Origin: JAHJQQ01 sp041739295
GTDB taxonomy: Bacteria > Pseudomonadota > Gammaproteobacteria > Thiohalobacterales > Thiohalobacteraceae
Length of the DNA: 12,635 bases
Direction: 5' to 3'
Assembly: GCA_041739295.1 (NCBI GenBank)
Contig: JBGSOE010000418.1
Span: forward strand, 1-12,635
Part shown: in pieces, positions 1 to 7,818 of the stretch
How the letters are laid out: the number at the start of each line of letters is the position of its first letter
How positions within the stretch are numbered: position 1 is the first letter of the stretch
Translations under genes and position numbers: made by a program
Notes under the pieces: generated by a model
The model's database searches: none
What the model saw: the letters and a program-made list of their open reading frames with translations, nothing else
What the model was told of the DNA's origin: nothing

Positions 1-2958
1 TTCGCCATGCCGATCGGGCGTGCCGAGGACAACAGTGTCCTGCCTGATAGAACTCTCGCCGCCGGCATCCGTGTGCTTGCGTTGTCAAGCGCAGATCGAC
101 AGATCGCCTTCCTGAGTCAGACCTTCCAACATTGGAATGCCTATTTCAGGGCAGCAGCAACCGTTGAGCTGGCGCAGCATCTGCTGGACGAGGCGGAAAA
201 CGCAGGGCGTGCCTACGATGTCGTCATAGTCGATCTTATCCCAGGCCAGCCACATGACGCACAGATCGCCTTCCTGCGGAACATTCTGGAGACAGCTAAA
301 AATACCTGCCTCGTCATAAGCACCAACACTGATATCACCGGCCTGCCTGCAACCAATCTCGGTTGGCTGAACAGACCATTGAGCGAAGGAGCGCTATATG
401 AAGGTCTCGTGCGTAGCCTGCAGCAGAAATCCCGCCGCACGGCATCGGCGCAATCGTTAACGGAGTTGCCACACTTCAGCGGCGCTGTCTTGGTCGTCGA
501 AGACGATGTCCCCAATCAAATGGTCACGCGTAGCATGCTGGAAAGTTTCGGCCTGCAAGTTGTCATCGCAGGCAACGGTCGAGAGGCACTCTTTGTACTC
601 CAGGAAAACAAATTTGATATTGTCCTGATGGACTGTCAGATGCCTGAAATGGACGGTTACGAGGCCACTGCCTGTATCCGTGCGCTGAACAACGATACTG
701 CCACCCTACCCATCCTGGCCATGACCGCCAACGCCTCTCCCGAGGATCGGGACAAATGCATAGCTGTCGGTATGGACGGGCATATTACCAAGCCACTCCG
801 CCTGCATGTTCTGGCTGAAAAGCTACGCCACTGGCTGCCACTCAGCGACTTGGACGTTTACCAGAATACGGCAGCGTTGGTGGTTCTGCCTGAGGACATT
901 GATCATACTGCCTTCGAAGAGATCCGCGCACATCTCGGCATTAACTTCGACGAATATCTAGCCGTTTTCCAGCAGGATATGCAGCGCTACATCGATACGC
1001 TCTATAAACAGGCCGACAAACAAGATCTACTCGCAGTATCCACTACCGCGCATACCATCAAGGGTAGTGCCAGCACCATCGGCGCCACCGGCGTCGCACA
1101 ACTTGCCCACTCGATTGAACGTGCAGCACGTGAAGGCAACACCGACGATCTTATCGAAACGATTGATGCCATTCAGAAATCGTTCGAGGCGTTTATCCAT
1201 GTGATCTCATCACAAATCACCATAGCCTCCAACAGTGGCATAGGACCGAGTGTGTTGATCGTCGATGAAGATGCCGGTACACGTCTGGCACTGCGCAAAA
1301 TCATGGAATCTGACGACTGCACTGTCACTGAAACAGATAACGGAACAGATGCTGTCGAAATATGCCGGAAGGCGATGCCTGACATCATCCTTATGGATGC
1401 GGTTATGCCGGGCATGGATGGCTTTACTGCCTGCGCGCGAATCAAGGCAATGGAATCATCGGCCGCAACCTCGATCCTGATGATCACAGCGCTGGACAAC
1501 GCGACCGCCATCGAGAATGCCCTCGCCGCCGGCGCGACTGATTACATTCCACGCCCCATAAATTTCGGACTACTACGCAGACGTGTCGGTCGAGTATTGA
1601 ATGCACACAGGTCGGACAAGGAACGTTGGCGCTTGGCCTATATCGATGAACTCACCGGCCTTTCAAATCGCCTGGCATTCAGAGAATCATTGGCCGCACT
1701 ACTTGCAACTGCGGAGGAAACTACTACTGAGCATGCCATACTGTTCCTGGATCTGGATCGTTTCAAAATCGCCAACGATTCGCTGGGTCACGATATCGGT
1801 GATCTGCTCATCCGTGCCGTTGCCGCGCGCATCGTCCAGTGTCTCCCCGCCGATGATCTGGTTGCCCGCCTGGGCGGTGATGAATTCGGGATTGTGCTGA
1901 AGAATCCAACCGGACGCGAGATGATCGCCAATACCGCCGGCCGCTTGTGTGAAGCACTTGCCGAACCCTTTACCTTCCTTGAAAAAGAGGTTTATCTGGG
2001 TGCCAGTATCGGTATTGCAATGTACCCAAAGGATGGGGCGACACTGGGCGATCTGATCAAAAACGCCGATACGGCGATGTATCAAGCCAAGGCCGACAAG
2101 GGCGGTCATTACAGCTTCTACCGGCGCGACATGGCCCACGCCGTGGAGGCTCGCCTGGATATAGAGCGTGATCTGCGCCAGGCCCTGGATCGTGATCAAT
2201 TTGAACTGTATTACCAACCACAAGTGGATTCGACGACCGGCGCCGTCGTTGGTCTTGAAGCCCTGATCCGCTGGCACCATCCCGAGCGTGGCATGGTGTC
2301 ACCACTCGATTTCATACCCATTGCCGAAGAGACCGGACTCATCATCTCCATAGGCCAATGGGTTCTGGTACAGGCATGCGCTGCAGCGGCAAAACTCAAA
2401 CGCAGCCATGCACAGAACATCAAGATGGCTGTCAATATCTGCGGTAAACAATTATTGCAACCAGGCTTTCTCGAAAGTGTGCATGCAGCATTGAAAAACA
2501 GCGGACTGCCACCGACAGACCTCGAGTTGGAGATTACGGAGTCCTCGCTGATTGAAAATTTCAACGCAGTCGTCGCTGTTACCCGCGATATAACGGATGC
2601 GGGTATTTCATTATCAGTGGATGACTTCGGAACTGGCTATTCATCTTTGAGCTACCTTAGCAGGCTGCCAATCGACCTAGTCAAGATTGACCGCGCCTTC
2701 GTCCGTGACCTGCCCGGTGACAAGGTGAATGCCAACCTGGTCAAGGCCATCATCGCCATGACAAACAACCTAGGCATGGAGGTGCTCGCGGAAGGCGTCG
2801 AAACTCAAGAGCAGGTCAACGCTTTGCGTGGCATGAACTGTGCGCTGATGCAGGGCTTCCTGTTTAGCCGACCGCTGCCCTATCAACAACTGATTCAATG
2901 GTTGAGCGAACGCAAGACGGGGGCTCCGCATGCCCCGGCCTCTGCTGATCGAAAGTAA
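1..2958 (+). CDS. Hybrid sensor kinase C-terminal part with REC-REC-HPT-REC-GGDEF-EAL domains (5' end outside window)
   Basis: The reading frame is open from base 1, so the Met at base 7 is probably internal. The residues around it (FAMPIG) look like the end of a histidine-kinase ATPase domain. Numbering from that Met: a degenerate receiver (about 20-140, possible phospho-Asp D76); a canonical receiver (about 159-275: D166/D167, D209, K262); an HPT domain (about 300-400, H349 in HTIKGSAS); a third receiver (about 415-535: D420, D422, D464, but R516 where Lys is usual); GGDEF (about 540-705, intact GGDEF at 623-627); EAL (about 720-970, with E751, N810, E842, D872/D873, K893 and E929 all present). 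The protein should pass phosphate through HPT to the third receiver and control cyclic-di-GMP synthesis and breakdown. The RxxD inhibitory site before GGDEF reads P614-A-D-D617, so product inhibition is probably absent. Architecture is seen directly; kinase, membrane and sensor parts are inferred to lie upstream. Confidence 0.93.
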   Translation, partial: FAMPIGRAEDNSVLPDRTLAAGIRVLALSSADRQIAFLSQTFQHWNAYFRAAATVELAQHLLDEAENAGRAYDVVIVDLIPGQPHDAQIAFLRNILETAKNTCLVISTNTDITGLPATNLGWLNRPLSEGALYEGLVRSLQQKSRRTASAQSLTELPHFSGAVLVVEDDVPNQMVTRSMLESFGLQVVIAGNGREALFVLQENKFDIVLMDCQMPEMDGYEATACIRALNNDTATLPILAMTANASPEDRDKCIAVGMDGHITKPLRLHVLAEKLRHWLPLSDLDVYQNTAALVVLPEDIDHTAFEEIRAHLGINFDEYLAVFQQDMQRYIDTLYKQADKQDLLAVSTTAHTIKGSASTIGATGVAQLAHSIERAAREGNTDDLIETIDAIQKSFEAFIHVISSQITIASNSGIGPSVLIVDEDAGTRLALRKIMESDDCTVTETDNGTDAVEICRKAMPDIILMDAVMPGMDGFTACARIKAMESSAATSILMITALDNATAIENALAAGATDYIPRPINFGLLRRRVGRVLNAHRSDKERWRLAYIDELTGLSNRLAFRESLAALLATAEETTTEHAILFLDLDRFKIANDSLGHDIGDLLIRAVAARIVQCLPADDLVARLGGDEFGIVLKNPTGREMIANTAGRLCEALAEPFTFLEKEVYLGASIGIAMYPKDGATLGDLIKNADTAMYQAKADKGGHYSFYRRDMAHAVEARLDIERDLRQALDRDQFELYYQPQVDSTTGAVVGLEALIRWHHPERGMVSPLDFIPIAEETGLIISIGQWVLVQACAAAAKLKRSHAQNIKMAVNICGKQLLQPGFLESVHAALKNSGLPPTDLELEITESSLIENFNAVVAVTRDITDAGISLSVDDFGTGYSSLSYLSRLPIDLVKIDRAFVRDLPGDKVNANLVKAIIAMTNNLGMEVLAEGVETQEQVNALRGMNCALMQGFLFSRPLPYQQLIQWLSERKTGAPHAPASADRK

Positions 2959-3124
2959 GTCACAGTAATCCGCCTCTTCTGTACCTCATTGGACAAAACC
3001 AAGGCTTCCCTCGTCCGGTGCAACATTCCCTTGCTGCCCGCGGACATCATGAATATATCTCATGCCGGCTATTTTTCGCGGTCACACAGACTGTCAAAAA
3101 CGTGTAGTTTTAGTGCGGAGCCGC

Positions 3125-3150
3125 TGCATGGTGCACTATAATGGTACGCA
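3125..3150 (+). promoter_or_regulatory. Candidate dyad operator overlapping a perfect -10 box (NtrC-site-like)
   Basis: TGCAC at 3132-3136 and GGTACGCA at 3143-3150 flank a perfect TATAAT (3137-3142). The stretch from 3132 to 3148 matches, from memory, the NtrC binding consensus TGCAC-N6-GGTGCA except at two positions in the right half. ATGGTGCAC at 3129 is also nearly repeated as ATGGTACGCAC at 3142, giving a direct-repeat reading as well. No good -35 hexamer lies 16-18 bases upstream, so any promoter here would probably need an activator. No sigma-54 -24/-12 element was found nearby, which weakens the NtrC reading. Confidence 0.25.
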
Positions 3151-3202
3151 CGAGATACACCCGTCGTATTACCCCGGCGAGCACAATGCCATGGTTGGTG
3201 TA

Positions 3203-3229
3203 TTGATACTTCAGACTGTGTACTCTAAT
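3203..3229 (+). promoter_or_regulatory. Candidate sigma-70 promoter upstream of the PhK-like gene
   Basis: TTGATA at 3203-3208 (5 of 6 to the -35 consensus) is followed after 15 bases by TCTAAT at 3224-3229 (5 of 6 to the -10 consensus). The spacer is two bases shorter than ideal. A start here would leave a leader of roughly 220 bases before the coding start at 3455. This is pattern matching only. Confidence 0.22.
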
Positions 3230-3454
3230 CAATGAGAAAGTGAGGTATCTGCCTAGCCCAGTCGTTTATGTAGGGTATCTCTGATTAATTTTGATCGAGC
3301 CCGCAGATGTATGGAAATGAGCGTTAAACGGGGTGTGCCACACAGTACATGAGCATTTTGAACCTGACTGCAACGCGGTAGCTGCCACTTCAGCGAAGTA
3401 ATCTGCGCTTCCTTAGCACATTTCATGCATAACCATTGAGTACTGACATCCGAT

Positions 3455-6400
3455 ATGAACCGTATGACGTTACTTGCAGAATACTTTGCGCAGATCGAAA
3501 CCGTCATCCTGTCGCGCCAGAGCCCGGTAAGCGGTCTGTTGCCGGCCAGCACGGCGGTTAATGCCCACGGCGACTACACCGACGCCTGGGTGCGTGACAA
3601 TGTTTACAGTGTGCTTGCTGTGTGGGGACTCGGCCTGGCCTACCGCCGCGAGCAATGCGATAACACCCGTGCCTACCTGCTGGAACAAAGTGTCGTGAAA
3701 CTGATGCGGGCTCTGTTACTGGCGATGATGCGGCAAGCCGACAAGGTTGAACGCTTCAAAGTAACCCAGCATCCGGTTGATGCCCTGCACGCCAAGTACG
3801 ACACCCATACCGGCGCCGCGGTGGTCGGCGACACGGACTGGGGACACCTGCAGATCGATGCCACATCACTTTACCTGCTGATGTTGGCGCAGATGACGGC
3901 CTCCGGACTGCGCATCATCTTCACCCTGGACGAGGTGAATTTTATCCAGAACCTGGTGCACTACATCGGACGCGCCTACCGCACACCAGATTACGGCATC
4001 TGGGAGCGCGGCAACAAGATCAACCTCGGCATCGCCGAGCTGAACATGAGTTCTGTCGGCATGGCCAAGGCTGCTCTCGAAGCCATGGACAGCTTTAATC
4101 TGTTCGGCAGCGACGGCGATCAATCCTCGGTCGTACATGTCATTCCAGACGAGATTGCCCGTGCTCGCAGTACCCTTGACTATATGCTGCCGCGTGAATC
4201 CGGATCTAAGGAAGTGGATGCTGCCCTGTTGAGCGTAATTGGTTACCCAGCCTACGCAGTCGAGGACCCGTATCTGGTCGAGACCACGCGCAACACCATC
4301 ATCGAAAAGCTCTCGGGTAACTTCGGCTGCAAGCGCTTCCTGCGCGACGGACATCAGACAGCCCTGGAGGACAGCAGCCGACTGCACTATGAACCGACCG
4401 AACTCAAGCAGTTCGAGCATATTGAATCAGAATGGCCATTATTCTTCACCTACCTGATGCTCGATGGCCTGTGCCGCGGCGATCAGGCACAAGCCGAAGA
4501 CTATGCTGCACGTTTGGATAATCTCTGTGTAGAAGTGAATGGTCAGCGCCTATTACCCGAATTGTATTTCGTACCGGCGGAGCACATAGATGCGGAAAAA
4601 CAGCGGACGCATAGCCAGCCGCGGCTTCCTAATGAGAACGTCCCATTGGTCTGGGCCCAGAGTCTCTATCTCCTCGGAAAGCTGCTACGCGACGGGTTGA
4701 TTGAATTGAATGATATCGATCCACTGCGACGGCATTCGCGTGTCGGCCAGCAGCGCCACAGCCAGGTGCTGATTGCGCTGCTGGCAGAGGATGCGTCGGT
4801 GCGCGACTATCTCGCCGAGCGCGGGATCGAGTGCGAATTGCTGAGCGACATTCATCCGGTAAAGGTCTATCAGGCAGATGCACTTGCTGGTGCCTATAGT
4901 CAGCTCGGCCGCAACCGCAAACTCGGTCTGAGCGGACGACCGCTGCGGCGCTTGCGCAGTCTCGCCACGTCGCGGGTCTTCACACTCAGCGGTGTAACCA
5001 TGTTGTTTCTGCCGCAGATCCTGAATCCACGCGACTTCTACCTCGGCATGGATAATCCCTTCCTCACCGAACAACTGCGCAGTGAACTGGCCTACATTCA
5101 CCGGCATTGGGACAAACAGGAAAAACCACTGATGACACTGTTCATCAGCAAGGATCGCCTGTACCAGGAAGACGAGGCTGATCTGTTTACCTTGCTCAAA
5201 GACCTGCACAAGGGTGACTGCGGCGGCGTACCGACGCGTATGGGCAAACTACTAGAGCTGCTGCCCGAGGCCAGCACCGAACGCATCGATTATCTGCACG
5301 ACTACACACTGGGCAAGACCGTCGGTACAGATACCGCTGCCGATCTATCTATGCCGTCCGCACAAACTCATGAATCTACTGACACCGCGCTGGACATGCT
5401 GCAACTGGAAACTGCCAACGATGTCTCGATTCTGTGTGAACAGCTGATGCAGGCACACAACATCGACGAATATCTGGATGTGCTTACCCGCCTCTGGACA
5501 CTCAAAGATGGCAATTATGACACTGGCATCGACAGCCGGAGCGACTCAACCCTGCACGGACTCACGGAAAGCCTTTACGAAACGGCAGGACGTGCGAAGC
5601 GCTGGTCCGCCGTACGCCGCGCCGCCGCCCTATTGAATAAATCGGATGAGACGCTAGAAGATGCCGTGGTCGAAATTGTGATCCGCCAGAAGCAACTTGC
5701 CGTCGGCCGTTCCTACAGTCTCGACGCGGTTATTTCGGAACCGATGAGCAATGCAGATATCCTCGCCAAGATCCGCGCCTACTGCGGTGATGATGCACGC
5801 GAACGCATTCTGCACCAGGAACTGGTCATCTATCTGGCCATGCTCATCAAGGCCGAGCCTGAATTGTTCGAAGATATGTTGACCTTACGCATCGGCCATA
5901 TGCTACATCTGATCGTGGCCCGTCAGGCCCGCATCCATCACTGGGCACAACATATCGCCTTCGAGCACATTCTGACACTGAGCCCTTATGCCCTGACATC
6001 AGAATTGCGGGAGGTGCTGGCAAGTTATCGGCGCATGGTCGACAACATCACGCTGGTTGAGGCCCTGCACAGCGAGCAGCATGCCGGCAATATCGCCTGG
6101 GTACGCTTTCCCGCCCTGGAAAACCCCTCCATGATCGGCGCCGACCCCGACTGGAACCACTGGCGTGAATCCCACGGTGTTGTCGGGCGGCTGCCGAAAA
6201 CCTTTTTCAGCGACTTATGGAAAATCCTGCAGCACTGCAAAGGTATCGTGATAGGTGACCGCTTTGACCCGCGCAACAATCTCGACAGCGAACTACTCCA
6301 GGGTGAAATGACCTCAGGTGAGAAAAATTTCGTACTGCGAGTGGAGCATCTCCTGAACAAATGTCAGGCACCGAGTTATCGACAACTGGTTATCGAAGTA

Positions 6401-6682
6401 TTGAACGCCCTGCTGGCCATATTCAAAGCCAATCCCGCTTTGATACTCAATGACTACATCATCATCGATGTACTGATCGGGCATGCAGTACGGCTCGCCT
6501 GGTTGGACATGCATCCGGAGAAGGAAGGGATCTACAACGAGTGCCGCGGCAACGCTTGGGCAAGCTTCTATGCCAGCCCGCCGCATCAGGCCGCCAATGC
6601 CTTCATGGCGGCATTCGCCTATCTGCTGGAACAAGGGGACGAAGTGCCGGTGGATTCCGCGGCAAACCTCGCGATACACTGA
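3455..6682 (+). CDS. Phosphorylase kinase alpha/beta-subunit-like protein (GH15-like domain)
   Basis: A 1075-residue protein without signal peptide or membrane segments, so cytoplasmic. The N-terminal ~425 residues form a glycoside-hydrolase-15-like (alpha/alpha)6 barrel: DYTDAWVRDN at 40-49, GIWERG with W183-E184 at the position of the GH15 general acid, and FEHIESEWP from F320. The middle follows animal PhK alpha/beta closely: SDIHP at 464-468 and LGRNRKLGLSGRP ending at P496. The last ~180 residues (from about H907) match the PhK C-terminal domain. Collinearity over the full length makes this a PhK alpha/beta homologue rather than an ordinary glucoamylase. It lacks the C-terminal CaaX prenylation box of the animal subunits. 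Biochemical role is unproven: either a glucan hydrolase or a carbohydrate-sensing regulator. The glucokinase gene 29 bases downstream favours a part in intracellular glucan use. The ribosome site is weak; a second ATG lies at 3464. Confidence 0.9.
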   Translation: MNRMTLLAEYFAQIETVILSRQSPVSGLLPASTAVNAHGDYTDAWVRDNVYSVLAVWGLGLAYRREQCDNTRAYLLEQSVVKLMRALLLAMMRQADKVERFKVTQHPVDALHAKYDTHTGAAVVGDTDWGHLQIDATSLYLLMLAQMTASGLRIIFTLDEVNFIQNLVHYIGRAYRTPDYGIWERGNKINLGIAELNMSSVGMAKAALEAMDSFNLFGSDGDQSSVVHVIPDEIARARSTLDYMLPRESGSKEVDAALLSVIGYPAYAVEDPYLVETTRNTIIEKLSGNFGCKRFLRDGHQTALEDSSRLHYEPTELKQFEHIESEWPLFFTYLMLDGLCRGDQAQAEDYAARLDNLCVEVNGQRLLPELYFVPAEHIDAEKQRTHSQPRLPNENVPLVWAQSLYLLGKLLRDGLIELNDIDPLRRHSRVGQQRHSQVLIALLAEDASVRDYLAERGIECELLSDIHPVKVYQADALAGAYSQLGRNRKLGLSGRPLRRLRSLATSRVFTLSGVTMLFLPQILNPRDFYLGMDNPFLTEQLRSELAYIHRHWDKQEKPLMTLFISKDRLYQEDEADLFTLLKDLHKGDCGGVPTRMGKLLELLPEASTERIDYLHDYTLGKTVGTDTAADLSMPSAQTHESTDTALDMLQLETANDVSILCEQLMQAHNIDEYLDVLTRLWTLKDGNYDTGIDSRSDSTLHGLTESLYETAGRAKRWSAVRRAAALLNKSDETLEDAVVEIVIRQKQLAVGRSYSLDAVISEPMSNADILAKIRAYCGDDARERILHQELVIYLAMLIKAEPELFEDMLTLRIGHMLHLIVARQARIHHWAQHIAFEHILTLSPYALTSELREVLASYRRMVDNITLVEALHSEQHAGNIAWVRFPALENPSMIGADPDWNHWRESHGVVGRLPKTFFSDLWKILQHCKGIVIGDRFDPRNNLDSELLQGEMTSGEKNFVLRVEHLLNKCQAPSYRQLVIEVLNALLAIFKANPALILNDYIIIDVLIGHAVRLAWLDMHPEKEGIYNECRGNAWASFYASPPHQAANAFMAAFAYLLEQGDEVPVDSAANLAIH

Positions 6683-6711
6683 CCACTCACTCAGCCCTGA
6701 TCTGAATTGCT

Positions 6712-7719
6712 ATGGACAACGACCGAATGATTTTGGCAGGCGACATCGGTGGCACCAAAACCGTCATTTCCCTCTACCAGCATACTGGCCAGAAAAAACT
6801 GGAGCAGCTGCGTCTTGAAACCTATCCCAGTAAAGACTATCTGTCGCTGGACACTATCCTGCATGAATTTCTTAAACAATCCCCGCAGCAGTCACTGCAA
6901 GCTGCCTGTTTCGGTGTGGCGGGCCCGGTCATCAATGGTCAATGCCATACCACGAACCTGCCCTGGTCCCTCAATGAGGTATCGCTTAGCAAGGTTATAG
7001 ATACCCCCACGGTCAAACTGCTCAACGACTTGGAAGCCACCGCTTTCGGCATGCTGTATCTCGATTCACATGAACGTGTGATTCTGAACCAGGGCAAGGA
7101 TAATGCTAGCGGTAATATCGCCGTACTGGCGGCAGGTACCGGTTTGGGCGAAGCGATGCTTTACTGGGACGGGAAGCAACACCAGCCTATCGCCAGTGAA
7201 GGCGGACACTGCGATTTCGCACCGCGCAATGAACGCGAGATCGAACTGCTAAAGTATTTGCACCAACGCCTCAATGGTCATGTCAGCTACGAGCGCATTC
7301 TGTCTGGGCCGGGGTTGTTCAACGTCTACCAGTTTCTACGCGACACTGGCTATGGCAGTGAACCAGGCTGGCTCAACGAAGAACTGCAGACGGGAGACCC
7401 CAGTGCAGTCATCAGCTGCCACGCACTTGCTAATGACGACCCACTTTGCGCTGCGGCACTAGAGATGTTTGTTGGCATTTATGGTGCAGAGGCCGGCAAT
7501 CTCGCATTAAAATGTCTGGCTACAGGTGGTGTGTATATCGGTGGCGGCATCGCGCCGAAAATTCTGCCTGCGTTGACCGGCGGCATTTTTATGGGAGCGT
7601 ATCTGGACAAGGGGCGCTTCGCCGCGCTGCTGAAAGATATCCCGGTCAGTGTCGCGACCAATCCGCAGACCGCACTGCTGGGGGCAGCGCAATATGCATT
7701 GCAGATGATCTCATCCTGA
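6712..7719 (+). CDS. glk: Glucokinase (E. coli Glk type)
   Basis: A 335-residue cytoplasmic enzyme that phosphorylates glucose with ATP to glucose 6-phosphate. Visible signatures are the N-terminal phosphate-binding loop GDIGGTKT (10-17); N105-D106 in LLNDLEATAFG, with D106 the expected catalytic base; AAGTGLGEA for the second phosphate-binding region; glucose ligands E163, H166 (SEGGHCDF) and E194 (ERILSGPG); and GGVYIGGGIAPK near the C-terminus. This is the bacterial Glk family (Pfam Glucokinase), not the ROK repressor-like family, because the ROK zinc motif is absent. E. coli Glk has 321 residues; the few extra ones are mainly at the N-terminus. The start at 6712 has no clear Shine-Dalgarno, and M6 (6727) is an alternative. 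The 29-base gap to the PhK-like gene implies co-transcription. It would capture glucose released from glucan inside the cell. Confidence 0.94.
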   Translation: MDNDRMILAGDIGGTKTVISLYQHTGQKKLEQLRLETYPSKDYLSLDTILHEFLKQSPQQSLQAACFGVAGPVINGQCHTTNLPWSLNEVSLSKVIDTPTVKLLNDLEATAFGMLYLDSHERVILNQGKDNASGNIAVLAAGTGLGEAMLYWDGKQHQPIASEGGHCDFAPRNEREIELLKYLHQRLNGHVSYERILSGPGLFNVYQFLRDTGYGSEPGWLNEELQTGDPSAVISCHALANDDPLCAAALEMFVGIYGAEAGNLALKCLATGGVYIGGGIAPKILPALTGGIFMGAYLDKGRFAALLKDIPVSVATNPQTALLGAAQYALQMISS

Positions 7720-7757
7720 GGGATTCAGTTCCATCGCCTGGGTTGAACAAAGTGAAC

Positions 7758-7793
7758 CCGAGTTTCGCTAGCCGCTCAATCCAGGAAACTCGG
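7758..7793. terminator. Hairpin after glucokinase, possible terminator
   Basis: CCGAGTTTC (7758-7766) and GAAACTCGG (7785-7793) form a perfect 9-bp stem around an 18-base loop, 39 bases past the glk stop. No T-run follows on either strand, so intrinsic termination is not assured. A smaller pairing, GGGTT/AACCC, lies just before it (7740-7759). Its position at the end of the plus-strand operon suggests transcript end or 3' stability structure. Confidence 0.4.
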
Positions 7794-7818
7794 TGCGAAA
7801 TGGAAAGGATGGCGCTAT

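Larger units (their letters stand above)
2959..3454. other. Intergenic region between the c-di-GMP protein and the PhK-like gene
   Basis: About 500 bases with no credible coding frame; codon-like composition is lost and AT content is higher than in the flanking genes. No strong hairpin with a T-run follows the stop of the upstream gene. The stretch holds a dyad with a perfect TATAAT at 3137-3142, a TTGATA/TCTAAT pair at 3203-3229, two copies of GGTATCT exactly 30 bases apart (3244-3250 and 3274-3280), and an 11-base palindrome at 3333-3343 (GTGTG-C-CACAC). It most likely carries the promoter and leader of the PhK-like/glucokinase pair. A decayed mobile-element end cannot be excluded. Confidence 0.6.

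Noticed and set aside
7..9. ATG as true start of the c-di-GMP protein
   Set aside because: The frame is open upstream, no ribosome site is visible, and the first residues fit the end of a kinase ATPase domain. It cannot be fully excluded without upstream sequence.
1699..2280. 193-residue minus-strand frame inside the GGDEF/EAL gene
   Set aside because: It lies wholly opposite strongly conserved GGDEF and EAL coding sequence, so it is a shadow frame.
3011..3035. Sigma-54-like promoter (GG ... TTGC) before the PhK-like gene
   Set aside because: The distance between GG (3017) and GC (3033) is 14 bases instead of the required 10.
3253..3552. 99-residue minus-strand frame covering the intergenic region and the PhK-like start
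   Set aside because: It overlaps the conserved N-terminus of the PhK-like gene, has no ribosome site and resembles no family I can name with confidence.
3866..5209. Minus-strand frames of 184 and 174 residues inside the PhK-like gene
   Set aside because: They oppose the conserved PhK-like coding region and show no domain or translation signal.
6630..6682. C-terminal CaaX prenylation box as in animal PhK alpha/beta
   Set aside because: The protein ends in NLAIH, with no cysteine in the last four residues.
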